DNA of 64,000 nucleotides from Candidatus Nitrospira allomarina (GCF_032050975.1 NZ_CP116967.1:2167001-2231000); one strand, 5' to 3'. Positions 1 through 11,672 are shown, counted from the first letter of the stretch. The notes: generated from the letters alone by a model not told the origin. Translations and numbers: made by a program.

Positions 1-281
1 AGCGCTCATCATCCTGAACAGATGAATCCTGATGGGGTCCATAAAGGTTTGAGGATGACAAGAAAATTAGGTGGGAGATACCCTCAACAGCATTGTCATG
101 CTGAACAGCGAGAAGCACCTGGCTGAGCCCCTTCGACTTCGCCCAGGGCAGGCATGGCCGGGTTGGGCTGGCCTCAGATCTCTCGTTCTCTCAGGATGAT
201 AGGCAGAGGCACGGAGCCTTCCAGAGCTTGTCCTGAGAGTGACGTCGAAGGGCTCGAGTCATAATTTCCGTATAATTCATC
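1..281. repeat. Dispersed intergenic inverted repeat
   Basis: No gene is visible here. The stretch holds two imperfect inverted arms. One around 122-152 reads CTGAGCCCCTTCGACTTCG, and the other around 228-259 is its approximate reverse complement (GACGTCGAAGGGCTCGAG). Related words (CGCTCAGGGCAGGC, GGCTCAGGATGAC) recur at 56580-56645 and 62600-62690. This looks like a short non-coding repeat family that folds back on itself. It lies downstream of the PPK2 gene and could act in transcript ending or stability, which is inference. Confidence 0.5.
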
Positions 282-1152
282 TTACTTCACCAAACGTTTA
301 CGGATTGACTGCAATTCTTTCTGGCGCGCCTTGGTTATGGTCGGGTAATTCATATTGAGACTCTTCAATGTTTCGACGATCACATTCGAAATGATGAGCC
401 TGGCGTTCTTTTTGTCATCGGCAGGAACGATATACCAGGGAGCGGCCTCTGTGCTTGTGGCACTCAAACAGGCCGCATAGGCCTGCATATACTCTTTCCA
501 ATACTTTCGTTCCTTTATATCGGCCAGGCTGAATTTCCAGTTCTTTTCGGGTTCATCAATCCGTTGAAGGAACCGCTTTCGCTGCTCTTCCTCTGAAAGA
601 TGAAGAAAGAATTTAATGATTCGCGTGCCATTGCGGTAGAGATGGCTCTCAAGGTCAATGATGGAGCGATACCGGTCTTGCCAAAGATTTTTTTCGTCAA
701 GCAATTCGTCCGGCAGTCCCTGGCTCAACAGAATCTCCGGATGCACTCGCACGATGAGAACCTCCTCGTAATAGGAACGATTGAAAATACCGATGCGTCC
801 GCGTTCAGGCAGAGACTGGGTGGTGCGCCATAGAAAATCATGGTCCAATTCCTCAGCGCTGGGATGTTTGAAGCTGAACACCTGGCACCCTTGTGGATTC
901 ACTCCTGACATGACATGCCGGATGGCGCCGTCCTTGCCTGCGGCGTCCATGGCCTGAAATATAAGCAACAACGCATAACGGTTCGACGCATAGAGGAGTC
1001 GTTGCAGGTCGCTGAGCTCTTCAATATGTTTGTTGAGAACCTGCTTGTACTGTTTTTTTCGAGTTATAGATAGCCTTGACTCTGGTTGGCCTGTTGCTGA
1101 GATCAACCGTTGTGCCTTCAGCTATGCGAAACCCTTTGGTTTGAATGTTCAT
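282..1152 (-). pseudogene. ppk2: Polyphosphate kinase 2 (PPK2), frameshifted in an A7 run
   Basis: PPK2 enzymes transfer phosphate between polyphosphate and nucleotides in the cytoplasm. The long 3' part (from about 1106) carries the Walker A-like AMDAAGKDG and the lid/Walker B region [17 protein letters not shown], both typical of the family. The expected N-terminus ([18 protein letters not shown]...) lies in another frame. It starts at ATG 1152 behind a GAAGGAAG ribosome site, 13 bp after the atpG stop. The two frames meet at seven A residues (T-run 1053-1059 on the plus strand). Removing one A restores a continuous protein reading ...[13 protein letters not shown]. It could be a sequencing error, a true mutation or slippage-dependent expression. 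It is the last gene of the ATPase operon. Family assignment is firm; functional status is open. Confidence 0.85.
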
Positions 1153-1165
1153 GATTGTTCTTCCT

Positions 1166-2098
1166 TCATAGTGCGATGTGTGGGGTACCTGCATGGCCTT
1201 CTCTGGCGGCTGGTTTGTCGGCCAGCGCCTCAAAGCCGGAGATGACATCAAAGAGTTCCTCGTCGATGCCACTTTGGCGCAACTGGTGGAAGTGGCGATT
1301 GAGGTCCTTCAGAAGCTCGTCGATGTTTTTCTCGGCGCGTTGCATGGCGGTCAGTCGGCTGGCGTTTTCGCTGGCCAGAGATTCCGCGCATGCCCGGAAG
1401 AGGGAGATAAAAAGATACTCATGAATGAGCGACCGCAGTGTGGCCCCGCCACGGCCGATGACCTCCGGCAGATTTCCCGTCGGCCACGTGAGTATGGCCA
1501 ACTCGCTTCGCCAGATTTCGTCCAGGGGCAGCAAGCGCTGATTGACCGGCGCATAGATCGCTCTGGAGGTGGGGCGGTTGTAAAAGATTTGGAGTTCGTG
1601 GATCGTTCCCCGGCTATGAGCCGCTTCGCTTTCCAGGAGAATCTTTCCGACAAGTGGCGTAATGGCTTTGATCGAATTCGGGACCGGAAAGAATCCTCCT
1701 AATGCGAGTCCTGTGTCTGCCAGGCGTGACTGCACCCGCTCACCCACAGCCCATACGGTATGACGTCCAGGCCGAGCCGACAAGGTCTTAACCGCAAAAT
1801 CGGCGATCACCTCATTGAACTGGCCGACCAGTCCCTGGTCTGAACCGAACACCACTGCGCCACACGCACCTGTCTGTCGTGTCCTCTTCTGTTCTCCCAT
1901 CAAGCCTACAGGCGGGTTTTCCCGAAAGCAAACGCTTAACCCCAGTTCAACCGCGCGGGCATAGTCGGCCAATGCGTTCACCGATTGCTCGTATTGTCCG
2001 ATGCTTGAGGCGGCCAAGGCTTTCATCGTGCGAACAACAGATTGGAGATCTCCCGCTCCGTCGATCTGTCGACGCAAACCGACCATGGTATCGCTCAT
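1166..2098 (-). CDS. atpG: N-type ATP synthase gamma subunit
   Basis: This 310-residue protein is the central rotor shaft subunit of F1, which couples the c-ring to the alpha/beta hexamer at the cytoplasmic face of the membrane. The N-terminal helix ([20 protein letters not shown]) and the C-terminal helix ([17 protein letters not shown]) have the gamma pattern, although divergent from ordinary AtpG, as is usual in N-ATPases. The start ATG overlaps the atpA stop (ATGA, 2095-2098) and has a strong AAGGAAGGAG ribosome site inside atpA, which indicates translational coupling. It is the ninth gene of the operon and is followed closely by PPK2. Confidence 0.93.
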   Translation of the reverse strand: MSDTMVGLRRQIDGAGDLQSVVRTMKALAASSIGQYEQSVNALADYARAVELGLSVCFRENPPVGLMGEQKRTRQTGACGAVVFGSDQGLVGQFNEVIADFAVKTLSARPGRHTVWAVGERVQSRLADTGLALGGFFPVPNSIKAITPLVGKILLESEAAHSRGTIHELQIFYNRPTSRAIYAPVNQRLLPLDEIWRSELAILTWPTGNLPEVIGRGGATLRSLIHEYLFISLFRACAESLASENASRLTAMQRAEKNIDELLKDLNRHFHQLRQSGIDEELFDVISGFEALADKPAAREGHAGTPHIAL

Positions 2099-3648
2099 GC
2101 CTTCTCCTTCCTTTCGGGCGTGGGTTGAAAGCGTGCTAATGCTTGACGGGCAATTCGAATAATCGTTTCACGATCTTCCGCATTCAATTTGGCTGCGCCT
2201 TCCAATCGTTTGCACACGTCAATCGGGATGTTGAGGGATGCCTTGTGTACAGTCTGTTCGGCCTTCACCATCTGGTCAAGTGGCACAGGATCGAACAATT
2301 TGTCGGTTAACGCCAGAAGCAGGGTGATTTGAGCGGGCACGGACATCGGGGCGAATTCAGGCTGTTTGAGGCAGGCACGGATCCGCCGTCCGTGCTCGAT
2401 AATCATTCGTGTGTCCTCATCAAGCCGGGCACCGAACCTGGCGAAGGTTTCCAGTTCCTCAAACTGGGCATAGGCCAGCTTGAGATTTCCCGCGACGGCC
2501 CGGTAGGCCGCCCGTTGTGCCTTGCCTCCAACGCGGGAAACGGATCGACTGACATCGACCGCAGGGAGCACCCCTAATTCGAATAAAGAGGGTGAAAGGT
2601 AGCTCTGTCCATCTGTGATAGAAATTAAATTGGTCGGAATGTAGGCGGAAATGTTTTGTGCTTCGGTTTCGATGACGGGCAGGGCAGTCAGGGAGCCGCC
2701 CCCGAGTTCTTTGCGAAGATGTGTGGCGCGCTCCAGAAGCCGCGAGTGGATGTAAAAGATGTCGCCGGGAAACGCTTCCCGACCGGGTGGGCGGCGCAAG
2801 AGCAAGGATAGCTCACGATAGGCGCGGGCGTGATGGGTCAGGTCGTCATAGACTATCAGCACATCGCGACCCTGGTTCATGAAATGTTCCGCAAGACTGG
2901 TTGCGGCATAGGGCGCGATATAGGCGAGCCCCGGCGGGTCGTTGCCTTCGGTCACGACGACGACGGTATACTCCATCGCGCCTTGTTCGCGGAGTGTGGA
3001 AATGACTTTGGCCACGCCGGATGCGCGCTGGCCGATGGCGCAATACACGCAGACCACATTCTGGTCGCGCTGGTTGAGAATGGTATCGATCGCAATGGCA
3101 GTCTTGCCCGTCTGCCGGTCGCCGAGAATTAACTCGCGCTGGCCGCGCCCGATGGGAATAAGCGCATCGATGACCTTGATGCCGGTTTGTAACGGCACCG
3201 TGACGGGGCCACGATTCATGATGGGTGGTGCCGGACGTTCAATAGGCAGACGCTCTGTGGAAACCACAGGCCCGCAGCCATCCAGAGGCCGTCCTAATGG
3301 GTTGATGACCCGTCCGATTAATTCGTTGCCTACCGGCACGTCCATGACGTGTCCCCTTCGTTCGACTTCATCACCCGCATGCAACTGCCAGTAGTCGCCA
3401 AGGAGCACGACGCCGATTTCGTCTTCATCGACGTTGAAGGCGATGCCGTACATATCACCAGGAAATTTCAGCACCTCTTCAAACCCCACGCCTGGAAGAC
3501 CGGAAACCCTGGCGATGCCGGTGGAGACGTATGTGATTCTCCCTATCTCGTGGGCTGTTATGCCGGGCTCGAAACCTTCGCGTGCGTGGCTCATACCAGT
3601 GAACGTTTTGTCGAAGAGACTGTGCAGGCTCTCAAATGGGTTGTTCAT
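2095..3648 (-). CDS. atpA: N-type ATP synthase alpha subunit
   Basis: This 517-residue F1 alpha subunit is the non-catalytic nucleotide-binding partner of beta. Walker A GDRQTGKT sits at residues 176-183. The Walker B stretch [18 protein letters not shown] and the alpha signature around [17 protein letters not shown] with [15 protein letters not shown] are all present. Length is normal for the family. The gene starts 7 bp after the atpF stop and overlaps atpG by 4 bp, as expected for one co-transcribed unit. The ribosome site before 3648 is weak, so its translation is probably coupled to atpF. Confidence 0.97.
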   Translation of the reverse strand: MNNPFESLHSLFDKTFTGMSHAREGFEPGITAHEIGRITYVSTGIARVSGLPGVGFEEVLKFPGDMYGIAFNVDEDEIGVVLLGDYWQLHAGDEVERRGHVMDVPVGNELIGRVINPLGRPLDGCGPVVSTERLPIERPAPPIMNRGPVTVPLQTGIKVIDALIPIGRGQRELILGDRQTGKTAIAIDTILNQRDQNVVCVYCAIGQRASGVAKVISTLREQGAMEYTVVVVTEGNDPPGLAYIAPYAATSLAEHFMNQGRDVLIVYDDLTHHARAYRELSLLLRRPPGREAFPGDIFYIHSRLLERATHLRKELGGGSLTALPVIETEAQNISAYIPTNLISITDGQSYLSPSLFELGVLPAVDVSRSVSRVGGKAQRAAYRAVAGNLKLAYAQFEELETFARFGARLDEDTRMIIEHGRRIRACLKQPEFAPMSVPAQITLLLALTDKLFDPVPLDQMVKAEQTVHKASLNIPIDVCKRLEGAAKLNAEDRETIIRIARQALARFQPTPERKEKA

Positions 3649-3655
3649 TGGTAGG

Positions 3656-4450
3656 TTATTCGGGGTGTGCTTCGGGTGTTGTTGCCGCTTTTGGACGCAC
3701 TTTCAATAGGTCGTCGACGCTTTTTTGAAGCGACGCAAGATAATTCCTGATGCTCCAGGCAATCTTGTGTCCATTTGCCGTGAGTTCGATTCCGCTGACC
3801 AGGTCCGGGGCTGTTTCGAACTGGACGTGGGTGTTCACAGCGAGCACGTCCTTGACCGCAATTTCAATCGCCTGACGCTGAGTTGCAGGCAGATGGAAGG
3901 TGCTGCGTACGATTGCGGGAGTGGACGCAGTTTTGAAGGCCGACTCTAGCCCCTCTCTTTCCACATTATTTAGTTCGTGCAATCGGCGGACGAAGGCGTC
4001 GGCCATCTGTTCTTCCAGGTTCGTTGTGGCAAGGTCCACCAATGTTTTTCGCACGATGGCAAAGACTTCTTCCCGTGCTCGACGGCTGAGTTCTTCACTT
4101 AAACTTTGATGTTCGCTTTTTAGCGCCTCCTGCCACTGGGCCCGCAAGATGTCCAATTCCTTCCGCGCGTTCTCGAGGAGCTGTTGACGTTCAGTGGTGG
4201 CCTGGTTCACGGCGTTGGTCAGCAGTGCCGCACGCTGTTGGTCGAACTCCTCGTTTTTACGCTTGAATGTGTCGCGTTCCTGCCTGGCTTCGGCTTCTTT
4301 CGCGTCGGCGTCTGCCAGTTCAGTGGCGATCCGTTTTTCCCTGGCGTCTATCGCATTCAGAATGGGTTGGTACAGGAAGCGCTTCAACAACCAGACCAGG
4401 ATGAGAAAGTTGAGTGCCTGCGCAACTACGGTGAACCAGTCGATGAGCAT
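3656..4450 (-). CDS. atpF: N-type ATP synthase b subunit with C-terminal delta-like domain
   Basis: With the start chosen at MLIDWFTVV (4450, just after the atpE stop and behind GGAAAG), the protein has 264 residues, far longer than a usual b subunit of about 156. An N-terminal membrane helix ([17 protein letters not shown]) is followed by a long charged coiled coil (about 30-140). The C-terminal 80 residues contain [17 protein letters not shown] and [18 protein letters not shown], which resemble the C-terminal domain of the delta subunit. No separate atpH is present in the operon, so this subunit probably does both jobs in the stator. That matches what is known of N-ATPases. Confidence 0.93.
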   Translation of the reverse strand: MLIDWFTVVAQALNFLILVWLLKRFLYQPILNAIDAREKRIATELADADAKEAEARQERDTFKRKNEEFDQQRAALLTNAVNQATTERQQLLENARKELDILRAQWQEALKSEHQSLSEELSRRAREEVFAIVRKTLVDLATTNLEEQMADAFVRRLHELNNVEREGLESAFKTASTPAIVRSTFHLPATQRQAIEIAVKDVLAVNTHVQFETAPDLVSGIELTANGHKIAWSIRNYLASLQKSVDDLLKVRPKAATTPEAHPE

Positions 4451-4454
4451 CGTC

Positions 4455-4736
4455 TTACTTTCCTGCGGTCTGGGCAAGGACATGATTCCAGAACGGGTTG
4501 GCAAAAATCAGAATCATCGAGACCACAAAAGCATAAATGGCCGTGGACTCGATCATCGCCAGGCCGACAAACAGCGTCCTGGTGATGGTGTTGGCGGAAT
4601 CGGGCTGCTGGGCCAGCGAAGTCAACGCTGCTGCAGTTGCTCTTCCTTCCCCCAGCGCTGGGCCGATCGTACCGATTCCGGTGGTGAGGCCGGCCGTGAC
4701 AATTGATGCCATGGCGATAAGAGTCATGTTGTCCAT
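4455..4736 (-). CDS. atpE: N-type ATP synthase c subunit with Na+-type binding motif
   Basis: This is a 93-residue proteolipid that forms the rotor ring. The start is MDNMTLIAMAS at 4736, behind AAGGAGATCCT; upstream in-frame methionines lie inside atpB. It has two hydrophobic hairpin helices with the loop LAQQPDSANT. Helix 2 carries E63, S64, T65 and Y68 (IESTAIY), the ES/T..Y set known from Na+-coupled rings such as Ilyobacter tartaricus. At the position of the Ilyobacter Q32, helix 1 has E30 (PALGEG), giving two carboxylates per site. Na+ coupling is inferred from these residues. Confidence 0.95.
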   Translation of the reverse strand: MDNMTLIAMASIVTAGLTTGIGTIGPALGEGRATAAALTSLAQQPDSANTITRTLFVGLAMIESTAIYAFVVSMILIFANPFWNHVLAQTAGK

Positions 4737-4767
4737 AGGATCTCCTTGGGTTGTTGTGAGTGGTGTG

Positions 4768-5469
4768 TCAATCCGGTGCTCCAGAATCAGGTGGAAGTTC
4801 ATGCTGTCGGGTTCGTGTCGCGGCCGCAATATAGACCGTGGCCAGGATACTGAAGATATAGGCCTGCACCATCCCGGTGAGCAGACCGAGCAGACTCATG
4901 ACGATCGGGAAGATGAAGGGTGTGATGGTCAGGAGAATGGCGAGAATCATGGCCCCGCTCATCATGTTGCCGAATAAGCGGACGGCCAGAGCCAGCGTGC
5001 GGGAAAACTCGCTGATAATGTTAAACGGGAGCATAATGACGGTTGGCTTCAGGTAGGATTTGAAATAGTTGCCGACTCCTTGCTCCTCAATGCCGAACAG
5101 CGGCACAGCCACAAACACACACAGGGCGAGGGCCACCGTGGTTGAGAGGGAGCCTGTGGGGGGTTCGTAACCGGGAATGATGGTGCAGAGACTGGCTAAC
5201 GCGATGAACAGAAAGATCGTTCCCAGAAAACTCAGATACCTGTGCGGATGAGGCAGGCCGACTTCTTCAATTTGGTTCTGGATGGCGGTGACGACAATTT
5301 CCAGGAGATTTTGCCAGCGAGAGCGTGTCAGTCCGGTGGCCAGGCGGCGCGTAATGACTGTTGATCCAATAGCCAACAGGAGCATCAATCCCCATGTGAC
5401 CAAAATCGTGGCATTCAGCTTGATGAACCCGTATTGCCAGAATATGATGTCGTCCGGACTAAGGTGCAC
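4768..5469 (-). CDS. atpB: N-type ATP synthase a subunit
   Basis: This 233-residue integral membrane stator protein carries the ion half-channels facing the c-ring. Several strongly hydrophobic segments are seen (about 18-40, 80-100, 112-128, 142-180, 182-225). The essential arginine is R164 in LAVRLFGNMMSG, matching the E. coli R210 segment. The start is GTG with an excellent AGGAGGGCGGCC ribosome site, and the gene overlaps the 3' end of atpR by 11 bp. It is shorter than standard AtpB, as in other N-type enzymes. Confidence 0.96.
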   Translation of the reverse strand: MHLSPDDIIFWQYGFIKLNATILVTWGLMLLLAIGSTVITRRLATGLTRSRWQNLLEIVVTAIQNQIEEVGLPHPHRYLSFLGTIFLFIALASLCTIIPGYEPPTGSLSTTVALALCVFVAVPLFGIEEQGVGNYFKSYLKPTVIMLPFNIISEFSRTLALAVRLFGNMMSGAMILAILLTITPFIFPIVMSLLGLLTGMVQAYIFSILATVYIAAATRTRQHELPPDSGAPD

Positions 5470-5773
5470 GGCCGCCCTCCTGTGCCAGGGGGGGGGTTGC
5501 CTTTTCGTCTGAGCGTGTGAGCCGCGTCACGATCGAACGCGCCACGGTAAATCCAACCAGGCATATTAGCAGCCTCTCCCAATGGCCGTCTGAGATCAGA
5601 TAGAAACCGGCCAGGGTCACGCTCGTTCGAAGGAGCAGGCTGACGGAGAACCATAGAACCGGCCGCGTGGAGGTCAGGCCTTTCCGAACCGTCCACCACA
5701 GACCTCCGAAAAACATCGCTCCAAGTAACATTCCTGTGAACAGTGAGGGCCCGAGATTCAAGATTTCACTCAT
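5459..5773 (-). CDS. atpR: N-ATPase membrane subunit AtpR
   Basis: This is a 104-residue membrane protein with about three hydrophobic segments (7-28, 40-60, 66-80) and a polar tail (SDEKATPPLAQEGGRAP). AtpR is a small subunit found only in N-type ATPase operons, between atpQ and atpB, and it is thought to help c-ring assembly or ion access. Position, length and hydrophobic pattern agree with that. It overlaps atpQ by 8 bp at the 5' side and atpB by 11 bp at the 3' side. The identification rests on gene order as well as sequence style. Confidence 0.88.
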   Translation of the reverse strand: MSEILNLGPSLFTGMLLGAMFFGGLWWTVRKGLTSTRPVLWFSVSLLLRTSVTLAGFYLISDGHWERLLICLVGFTVARSIVTRLTRSDEKATPPLAQEGGRAP

Positions 5774-6104
5774 CGTGATTCTCCTGTTCCGCTCGTATCT
5801 CCCGGTCTTCCCTGGTCACCCAATGCCACGCATTGACACAGCCGATGATCAGGCCGATGAAGAGCAGTGTGAGCGTCCATGAATGTGGTGCGGGATGGTG
5901 TTTGTCCAGCCAGAGACCGAGTATCGCCCCAAGTAGTGTCGGAATGGCGACCGACCAGCCGATCAACCCCATCATGCCCAACCCAAACCAGATGGTCCGC
6001 GTTGTGTGACGTTGCGCCTTGAGTTTGCGCGCGGCTTTCGTACCGATCTGTCGGGCTAAGGGCGTCTCTTCCCCGAGAGGCTTCTCTTCCGGGTCCTCAG
6101 TCAT
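5766..6104 (-). CDS. atpQ: N-ATPase membrane subunit AtpQ (AtpI-like)
   Basis: This 112-residue protein has a charged N-terminus (EDPEEKPLGEE...RQIGTKAARKLKAQR) and two hydrophobic helices (about 40-68 and 76-95). It resembles AtpI/AtpQ family proteins, with the glycine-rich helix TLLGAILGLWLD. AtpQ is specific to N-ATPase operons and is placed between atpC and atpR, as here. I chose MTEDPEE (6104), which overlaps the atpC stop by 8 bp; a longer start at 6131 is possible. It probably assists assembly of the membrane sector. Confidence 0.85.
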   Translation of the reverse strand: MTEDPEEKPLGEETPLARQIGTKAARKLKAQRHTTRTIWFGLGMMGLIGWSVAIPTLLGAILGLWLDKHHPAPHSWTLTLLFIGLIIGCVNAWHWVTREDREIRAEQENHDE

Positions 6105-6501
6105 GGCGAAAATCCGCGTAGCGGCGTACAAAGCTACTTTCCAACTTGGCCATCACCGAGCGAAGGCTCTGCTCGTGTTCGTCCAGAATGAGGAATTCAC
6201 GTTCCACAGCCTCGCGCAATTGGTGGAGGTCGGTTCCGGCTATGGCGTTGCGCACGGAGATCATCACGTCCAGACCGCTTTTGACCAGTACCCCTTCATC
6301 AAGGGCGACGTATATTTCTTTTTCCGTGTCGGTTTCATAGGTTAGAATCCCCGGCTCGAGTGCGGCCACGCAATCAAGCCGTAGCGGCAAAAGACCGAAT
6401 GAGCCTTCCCGGGTTTCTGCGATGATTCGCATCACCGATTTCTGCTGGGTGAAAATCCTGAACGGCAGAAGAATGTTCAGAGTCATGAAGTTCGGCGGCA
6501 T
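6097..6501 (-). CDS. atpC: N-type ATP synthase epsilon subunit
   Basis: This 134-residue F1 stalk subunit has an N-terminal beta-sandwich (MTLNILLPFRIF...REGSFGLLPLRLDCVAALEPGILTY; the GSFGLLP element is typical of epsilon) and a helical C-terminus rich in Arg and Glu. The start at 6501 has a clear GGAGGTCAGAC ribosome site. It lies 102 bp after atpD, the largest gap inside the operon, and it overlaps atpQ. Having atpD and atpC first in the operon is diagnostic of the N-type gene order, unlike ordinary atp operons where they come last. Confidence 0.92.
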   Translation of the reverse strand: MPPNFMTLNILLPFRIFTQQKSVMRIIAETREGSFGLLPLRLDCVAALEPGILTYETDTEKEIYVALDEGVLVKSGLDVMISVRNAIAGTDLHQLREAVEREFLILDEHEQSLRSVMAKLESSFVRRYADFRHD

Positions 6502-6603
6502 GTCTGACCTCCGGTTGCGATATCAACGATGGCTTTGTCTATCGTTCGGACTTTCCATGCGGTGTCGGGTTTCCGTTGGTGGGGTGTCCGATTCACCTTT
6601 GTC

Positions 6604-8501
<1,898 letters not shown>

Positions 8502-9410
8502 ATGAAAATCCTGTGTGCGGTTGATGGCTCGGAGTTTTCTCTCTGGGCCCTGGAATGTATAGGCAAGCTATTTCGCCATTCGGTAAAAGAGTTGGTGCTG
8601 TTGCATGCGGTTGATCCACGGATCTTGAGAGGTGGTGGGGGAAAGCGACCCAAAAAACATGAGTCAGGTACCAAAGATATTTCTAGGAAACTAGAGGCAG
8701 CGGGTCAGAAGGTCTTGACGGGGTGTGCCCACCGAATCGATTTGGCATTAAGCCAGGCCACCACGAAACCCTTCGCGGCGATTAAGACGGCCTTGGTGAA
8801 AGGGCATGTGGCTGATTCAATTATTACCTATGCCGAGCGAAGCCTCCCTGATTTGGTGGTTGTGGGATCACGCGGAATGAACGATCTCCCGGGATATTTG
8901 CTTGGAAGTATTTCAAGAACGATTCTGACCCATTGTCCTTGCTCCGTCCTGACGGTCAAGAGTCCCCTCGACGTGCCGGCTTCCGTCCTACTTGCCTTGG
9001 ATGGGTCCAAGCCATCCAAGTTCGCGGCAAATAAGGTGAAAGAATGGCTGTCTCCCGAAGAGGTGACCCTTCATCTGGTGTCGGTTGTGCCCGATATCTT
9101 GACGGATGCGTCCAAAAAGATACTCCCGAAATCACGGCTGAAGACCCTGGTGGCTCCTCTTCGGAAGCATGCTCAGGAATACCTTGAGCAATATCGAGAA
9201 TTGTTTCTCAAGGAAGGTTTTCAAGTGGTGGGAGAACGTCTTCAGGGGAATCCACGGGAGAAAATCGTCGAGACGGTTCCAGCCTGTCACGCTCAGTTGG
9301 TGGTCATGGGATCCAAGGGTCTCACGGGTGTTGAACGGTTTACTATGGGAAGTGTCTCGGAATGGGTGAGCGCCTATGCGCCTTCGTCTGTGCTGGTCGT
9401 CCGGCATTAA
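8502..9410 (+). CDS. Tandem-domain universal stress protein (UspA family)
   Basis: This 302-residue cytoplasmic protein has two Usp domains (about 1-152 and 158-302). The first begins MKILCAVDGSEFS and ends with VVGSRGMNDLPGYLLGSIS, the G-x2-G-x9-GS type ATP-binding loop. The second has LLALDGSKPS and the loop VMGSKGLTGVERFTMGSVS. Both loops look competent for nucleotide binding. The start has a GAGGAG ribosome site. A candidate sigma-54 promoter and a 3' hairpin suggest a single-gene unit. A second tandem UspA lies at 13528. Usp proteins support stress and starvation survival; the specific role is unknown. Confidence 0.93.
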   Translation: MKILCAVDGSEFSLWALECIGKLFRHSVKELVLLHAVDPRILRGGGGKRPKKHESGTKDISRKLEAAGQKVLTGCAHRIDLALSQATTKPFAAIKTALVKGHVADSIITYAERSLPDLVVVGSRGMNDLPGYLLGSISRTILTHCPCSVLTVKSPLDVPASVLLALDGSKPSKFAANKVKEWLSPEEVTLHLVSVVPDILTDASKKILPKSRLKTLVAPLRKHAQEYLEQYRELFLKEGFQVVGERLQGNPREKIVETVPACHAQLVVMGSKGLTGVERFTMGSVSEWVSAYAPSSVLVVRH

Positions 9411-9420
9411 CCATAATCGC

Positions 9421-9450
9421 ATGAAGGCCGAATGCTTTGTCTGCCTTCAT
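9421..9450 (+). terminator. Hairpin after uspA
   Basis: The inverted repeat ATGAAGGC ... GCCTTCAT has 8-bp perfect arms and a 14-base loop, 10 bp after the uspA stop. No T-run follows, so it may be a weak terminator or an RNA-stability stem rather than a classical intrinsic terminator. Confidence 0.4.
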
Positions 9451-9509
9451 AGTTGCCCATCCGATGAAGCTCCGACCTTACACGACATAAACGGAAGAAA
9501 GGAGGGATA

Positions 9510-10836
9510 TTGTTGAACATAAGCAAGACAGGTTATTCGCATCCCGGCCCGGTGAAACCAAGAGGGTGGTGGATTGGATGGCAGATGGGATTCGTATTCA
9601 TCGGATTGCTGATGGCCACCGGAGCCTATGGGGAGCATCTGGATGTGGCCGGTGGCCCCACAGACACCTCCTTGGACTGTCGTGGGGCATTCCTCGGAAA
9701 ACAGGTTCCGGGAGAGACGCTGACCCGGATGTTTGCCGCACATGCCCGATGGCTCGCCGATCATCAAGACCCGAAAGGCGTGCAGGCTGATTTATGCGGG
9801 GCCGATCTGGCCGGGGTCGACTTTCGGGAAGAAGATTTAAGCGGGGCCAATTTTCAAGGGGCCAACCTGACGCGTGCCGTATTCACCACGGCCAAGTTAG
9901 TCCATGTGAACTTTCAAAAAGCCAATCTCACAGAAGCCTCGTTCTACTCGGTTGATATGCGTGGAGCCAAAGTCTCAGGTGCGAGGGCCCGGTTGGCGGA
10001 TTTTCGAAAAGCCGATTTGACCCAAGCCAATTTCACAGGAGCCGATTTGCGAGAAGCGAGAAGCGAATCTCGCAGAGTCCCGTTTCCGCCTGGGTGTTTT
10101 ACGGGGCGCTGATTTGGAAGAGGCCTATCTGGTCAGAGCGGATTTCGAAATGGCCAATTTGGCAGAGGCGTCTCTTATTCGAGCCGATAGTCGAGAAACA
10201 AATTTTCAGCGAGCCTTACTCGCCAATGTCAAACTTTTGGATGCGGATCTAAACCGAAGCAACTTACAAGAAGCCGATATTCGCTCGGCCGATTTGTCCG
10301 GGGCGGATTTGGGATTAGCCAATCTGAATGAGGCTGTGCTAACGCAGGCCAATCTCCGCGAAGCGAATTTGGACAGAGCCGTCCTGTTTCAGGCCAATCT
10401 CGAAGGAGCCAATTGCGCCGGGGCAAGTTTTCAAAATGCCGACTTGCTTGAGGCGAATTTAGCGAGTAGCAATCTCTTACGGGCGACACTGGATGAAGCC
10501 TATCTCGCGAAGGCGAATTTGCAAAGGGCAAATCTGGAAGGCGCCGATGTCTCGTGGGCGAACCTGGTTGAAGCAGATCTTTCGGAGAGCAATCTGGAAT
10601 TTGCCGTGCTGTTCCGTACCAATCTGCAAGAGGCAAAATTGGATGGGGCGAGGTTTTACGGGGCTGATCTTCGGGGGGCGAATCTCGAAAACGCCTCTTT
10701 TCAGGGCACGCGTTTGGAGGGTGTGGCCATCCGGTATGCCCAAGGATTAAACCAGGCACAACTGAATCAGGCTTGTGTCGATGCACGAACCCGGTTGCCG
10801 GAAGGATTGCTGGGACCATCTCCATGCCTGCGCTGA
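9510..10836 (+). pseudogene. Secreted pentapeptide-repeat protein, frameshifted by a 7-bp duplication
   Basis: The 5' part (TTG start at 9510 behind GGAGGG) encodes a signal or anchor segment (MGFVFIGLLMATGAYG) and A(D/N)LxxA(D/N/x) pentapeptide repeats. It stops at 10112 after nonsense residues. The 3' part (in frame to 10836) continues more than 35 repeats and ends with a Cys-containing tail (QACVDARTRLPEGLLGPSPC). At 10049-10062 the heptamer GCGAGAA is present twice in tandem. Deleting one copy joins the frames as ADLREANLAES, restoring the repeat period and giving a protein of about 440 residues. Pentapeptide proteins fold as right-handed beta helices; the target is unknown. The lesion may be recent, reversible or an assembly error. 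Confidence 0.85.
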
Positions 10837-10947
10837 GCACGAAAATTTGGACCTCACAAAACCCTGAAGGGGGTTCAACGAACATGCGCAAAATCTCATT
10901 CACAAGTATAGAGTGTGAATCCATGCCACCACACACGGAGTGTCGGA

Positions 10948-11592
10948 ATGTTCACCCTATTTGAGCCGGGAGGCATGCGGATTCCCTATGTGCCGGGTTC
11001 GTTCCGGCAGAGAAATGTCGAGAAAATTTCCAAGGCCTCTCCATCCCGCCAGGTGAAGGTTGGACAGGAAGATCCTCCCTCGGTTTCCCAGAAGAATGCC
11101 GGCCCATCTTCCTTGCCGGCCCGTTTGTATGAACAGGTTGACTCGCTCACGCAATCTTCTCGAGCAAAGATTCTTGCCAGGGACATCATGTCCTCCCCTG
11201 TCGTCACGCTTCCTGTGACGTCCTCACTTGCCCAAGCCTGGTCTGTTGTTCATTCCAGGCGTTTTCGACACATTCCTATTCTCGGCGCAGAGGGCGTCGT
11301 AGTCGGGATGTTGTCCGATCGGGATCTGTTCCGTGGAACCATAGAGTCGGTTCTTCCAGGGACAGTGGAGTCTCATACACCAGCCGGGGGTTCTATCCAA
11401 GGTCTGGTCAGTCGCCCGGTGTTAGTCGCATCCCCGGAGGCCGAGCTTTGCGCACTGGCGAGAGTGTTGTTGGAGGAACACATTGGCGCATTGCCGATTG
11501 TGTCTGAATCCGTCGGCTTAGTGGGCATGATTACCAGAAGTGATATTCTGCGTGCCCTGGTCGCCCATCCTGACTTTGACCAATGGGTATAA
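10948..11592 (+). CDS. CBS-domain pair protein
   Basis: The 214-residue protein has a poorly conserved 80-residue N-terminus followed by two CBS motifs. The first (ILARDIMSSPVVTLP...LGAEGVVVGMLSDRDLF) covers about 78-140, and the second (LVSRPVLVASPEA...VGLVGMITRSDILRAL) covers about 150-207. CBS pairs bind adenine nucleotides and usually act as energy sensors. I placed the start at MFTLFEPGG (10948), which has a GGAGTGTC ribosome site; a start 33 bp upstream is also open. It follows the pentapeptide gene by 111 bp. Confidence 0.88.
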   Translation: MFTLFEPGGMRIPYVPGSFRQRNVEKISKASPSRQVKVGQEDPPSVSQKNAGPSSLPARLYEQVDSLTQSSRAKILARDIMSSPVVTLPVTSSLAQAWSVVHSRRFRHIPILGAEGVVVGMLSDRDLFRGTIESVLPGTVESHTPAGGSIQGLVSRPVLVASPEAELCALARVLLEEHIGALPIVSESVGLVGMITRSDILRALVAHPDFDQWV

Positions 11593-11672
11593 GCGAAAGA
11601 GATTCTCGGCCCAATGTTGAGGGAGCGGGCAATTCCTTCCGTATCCTTTTGCCGAGTTAAAGGAGAAGAGGC

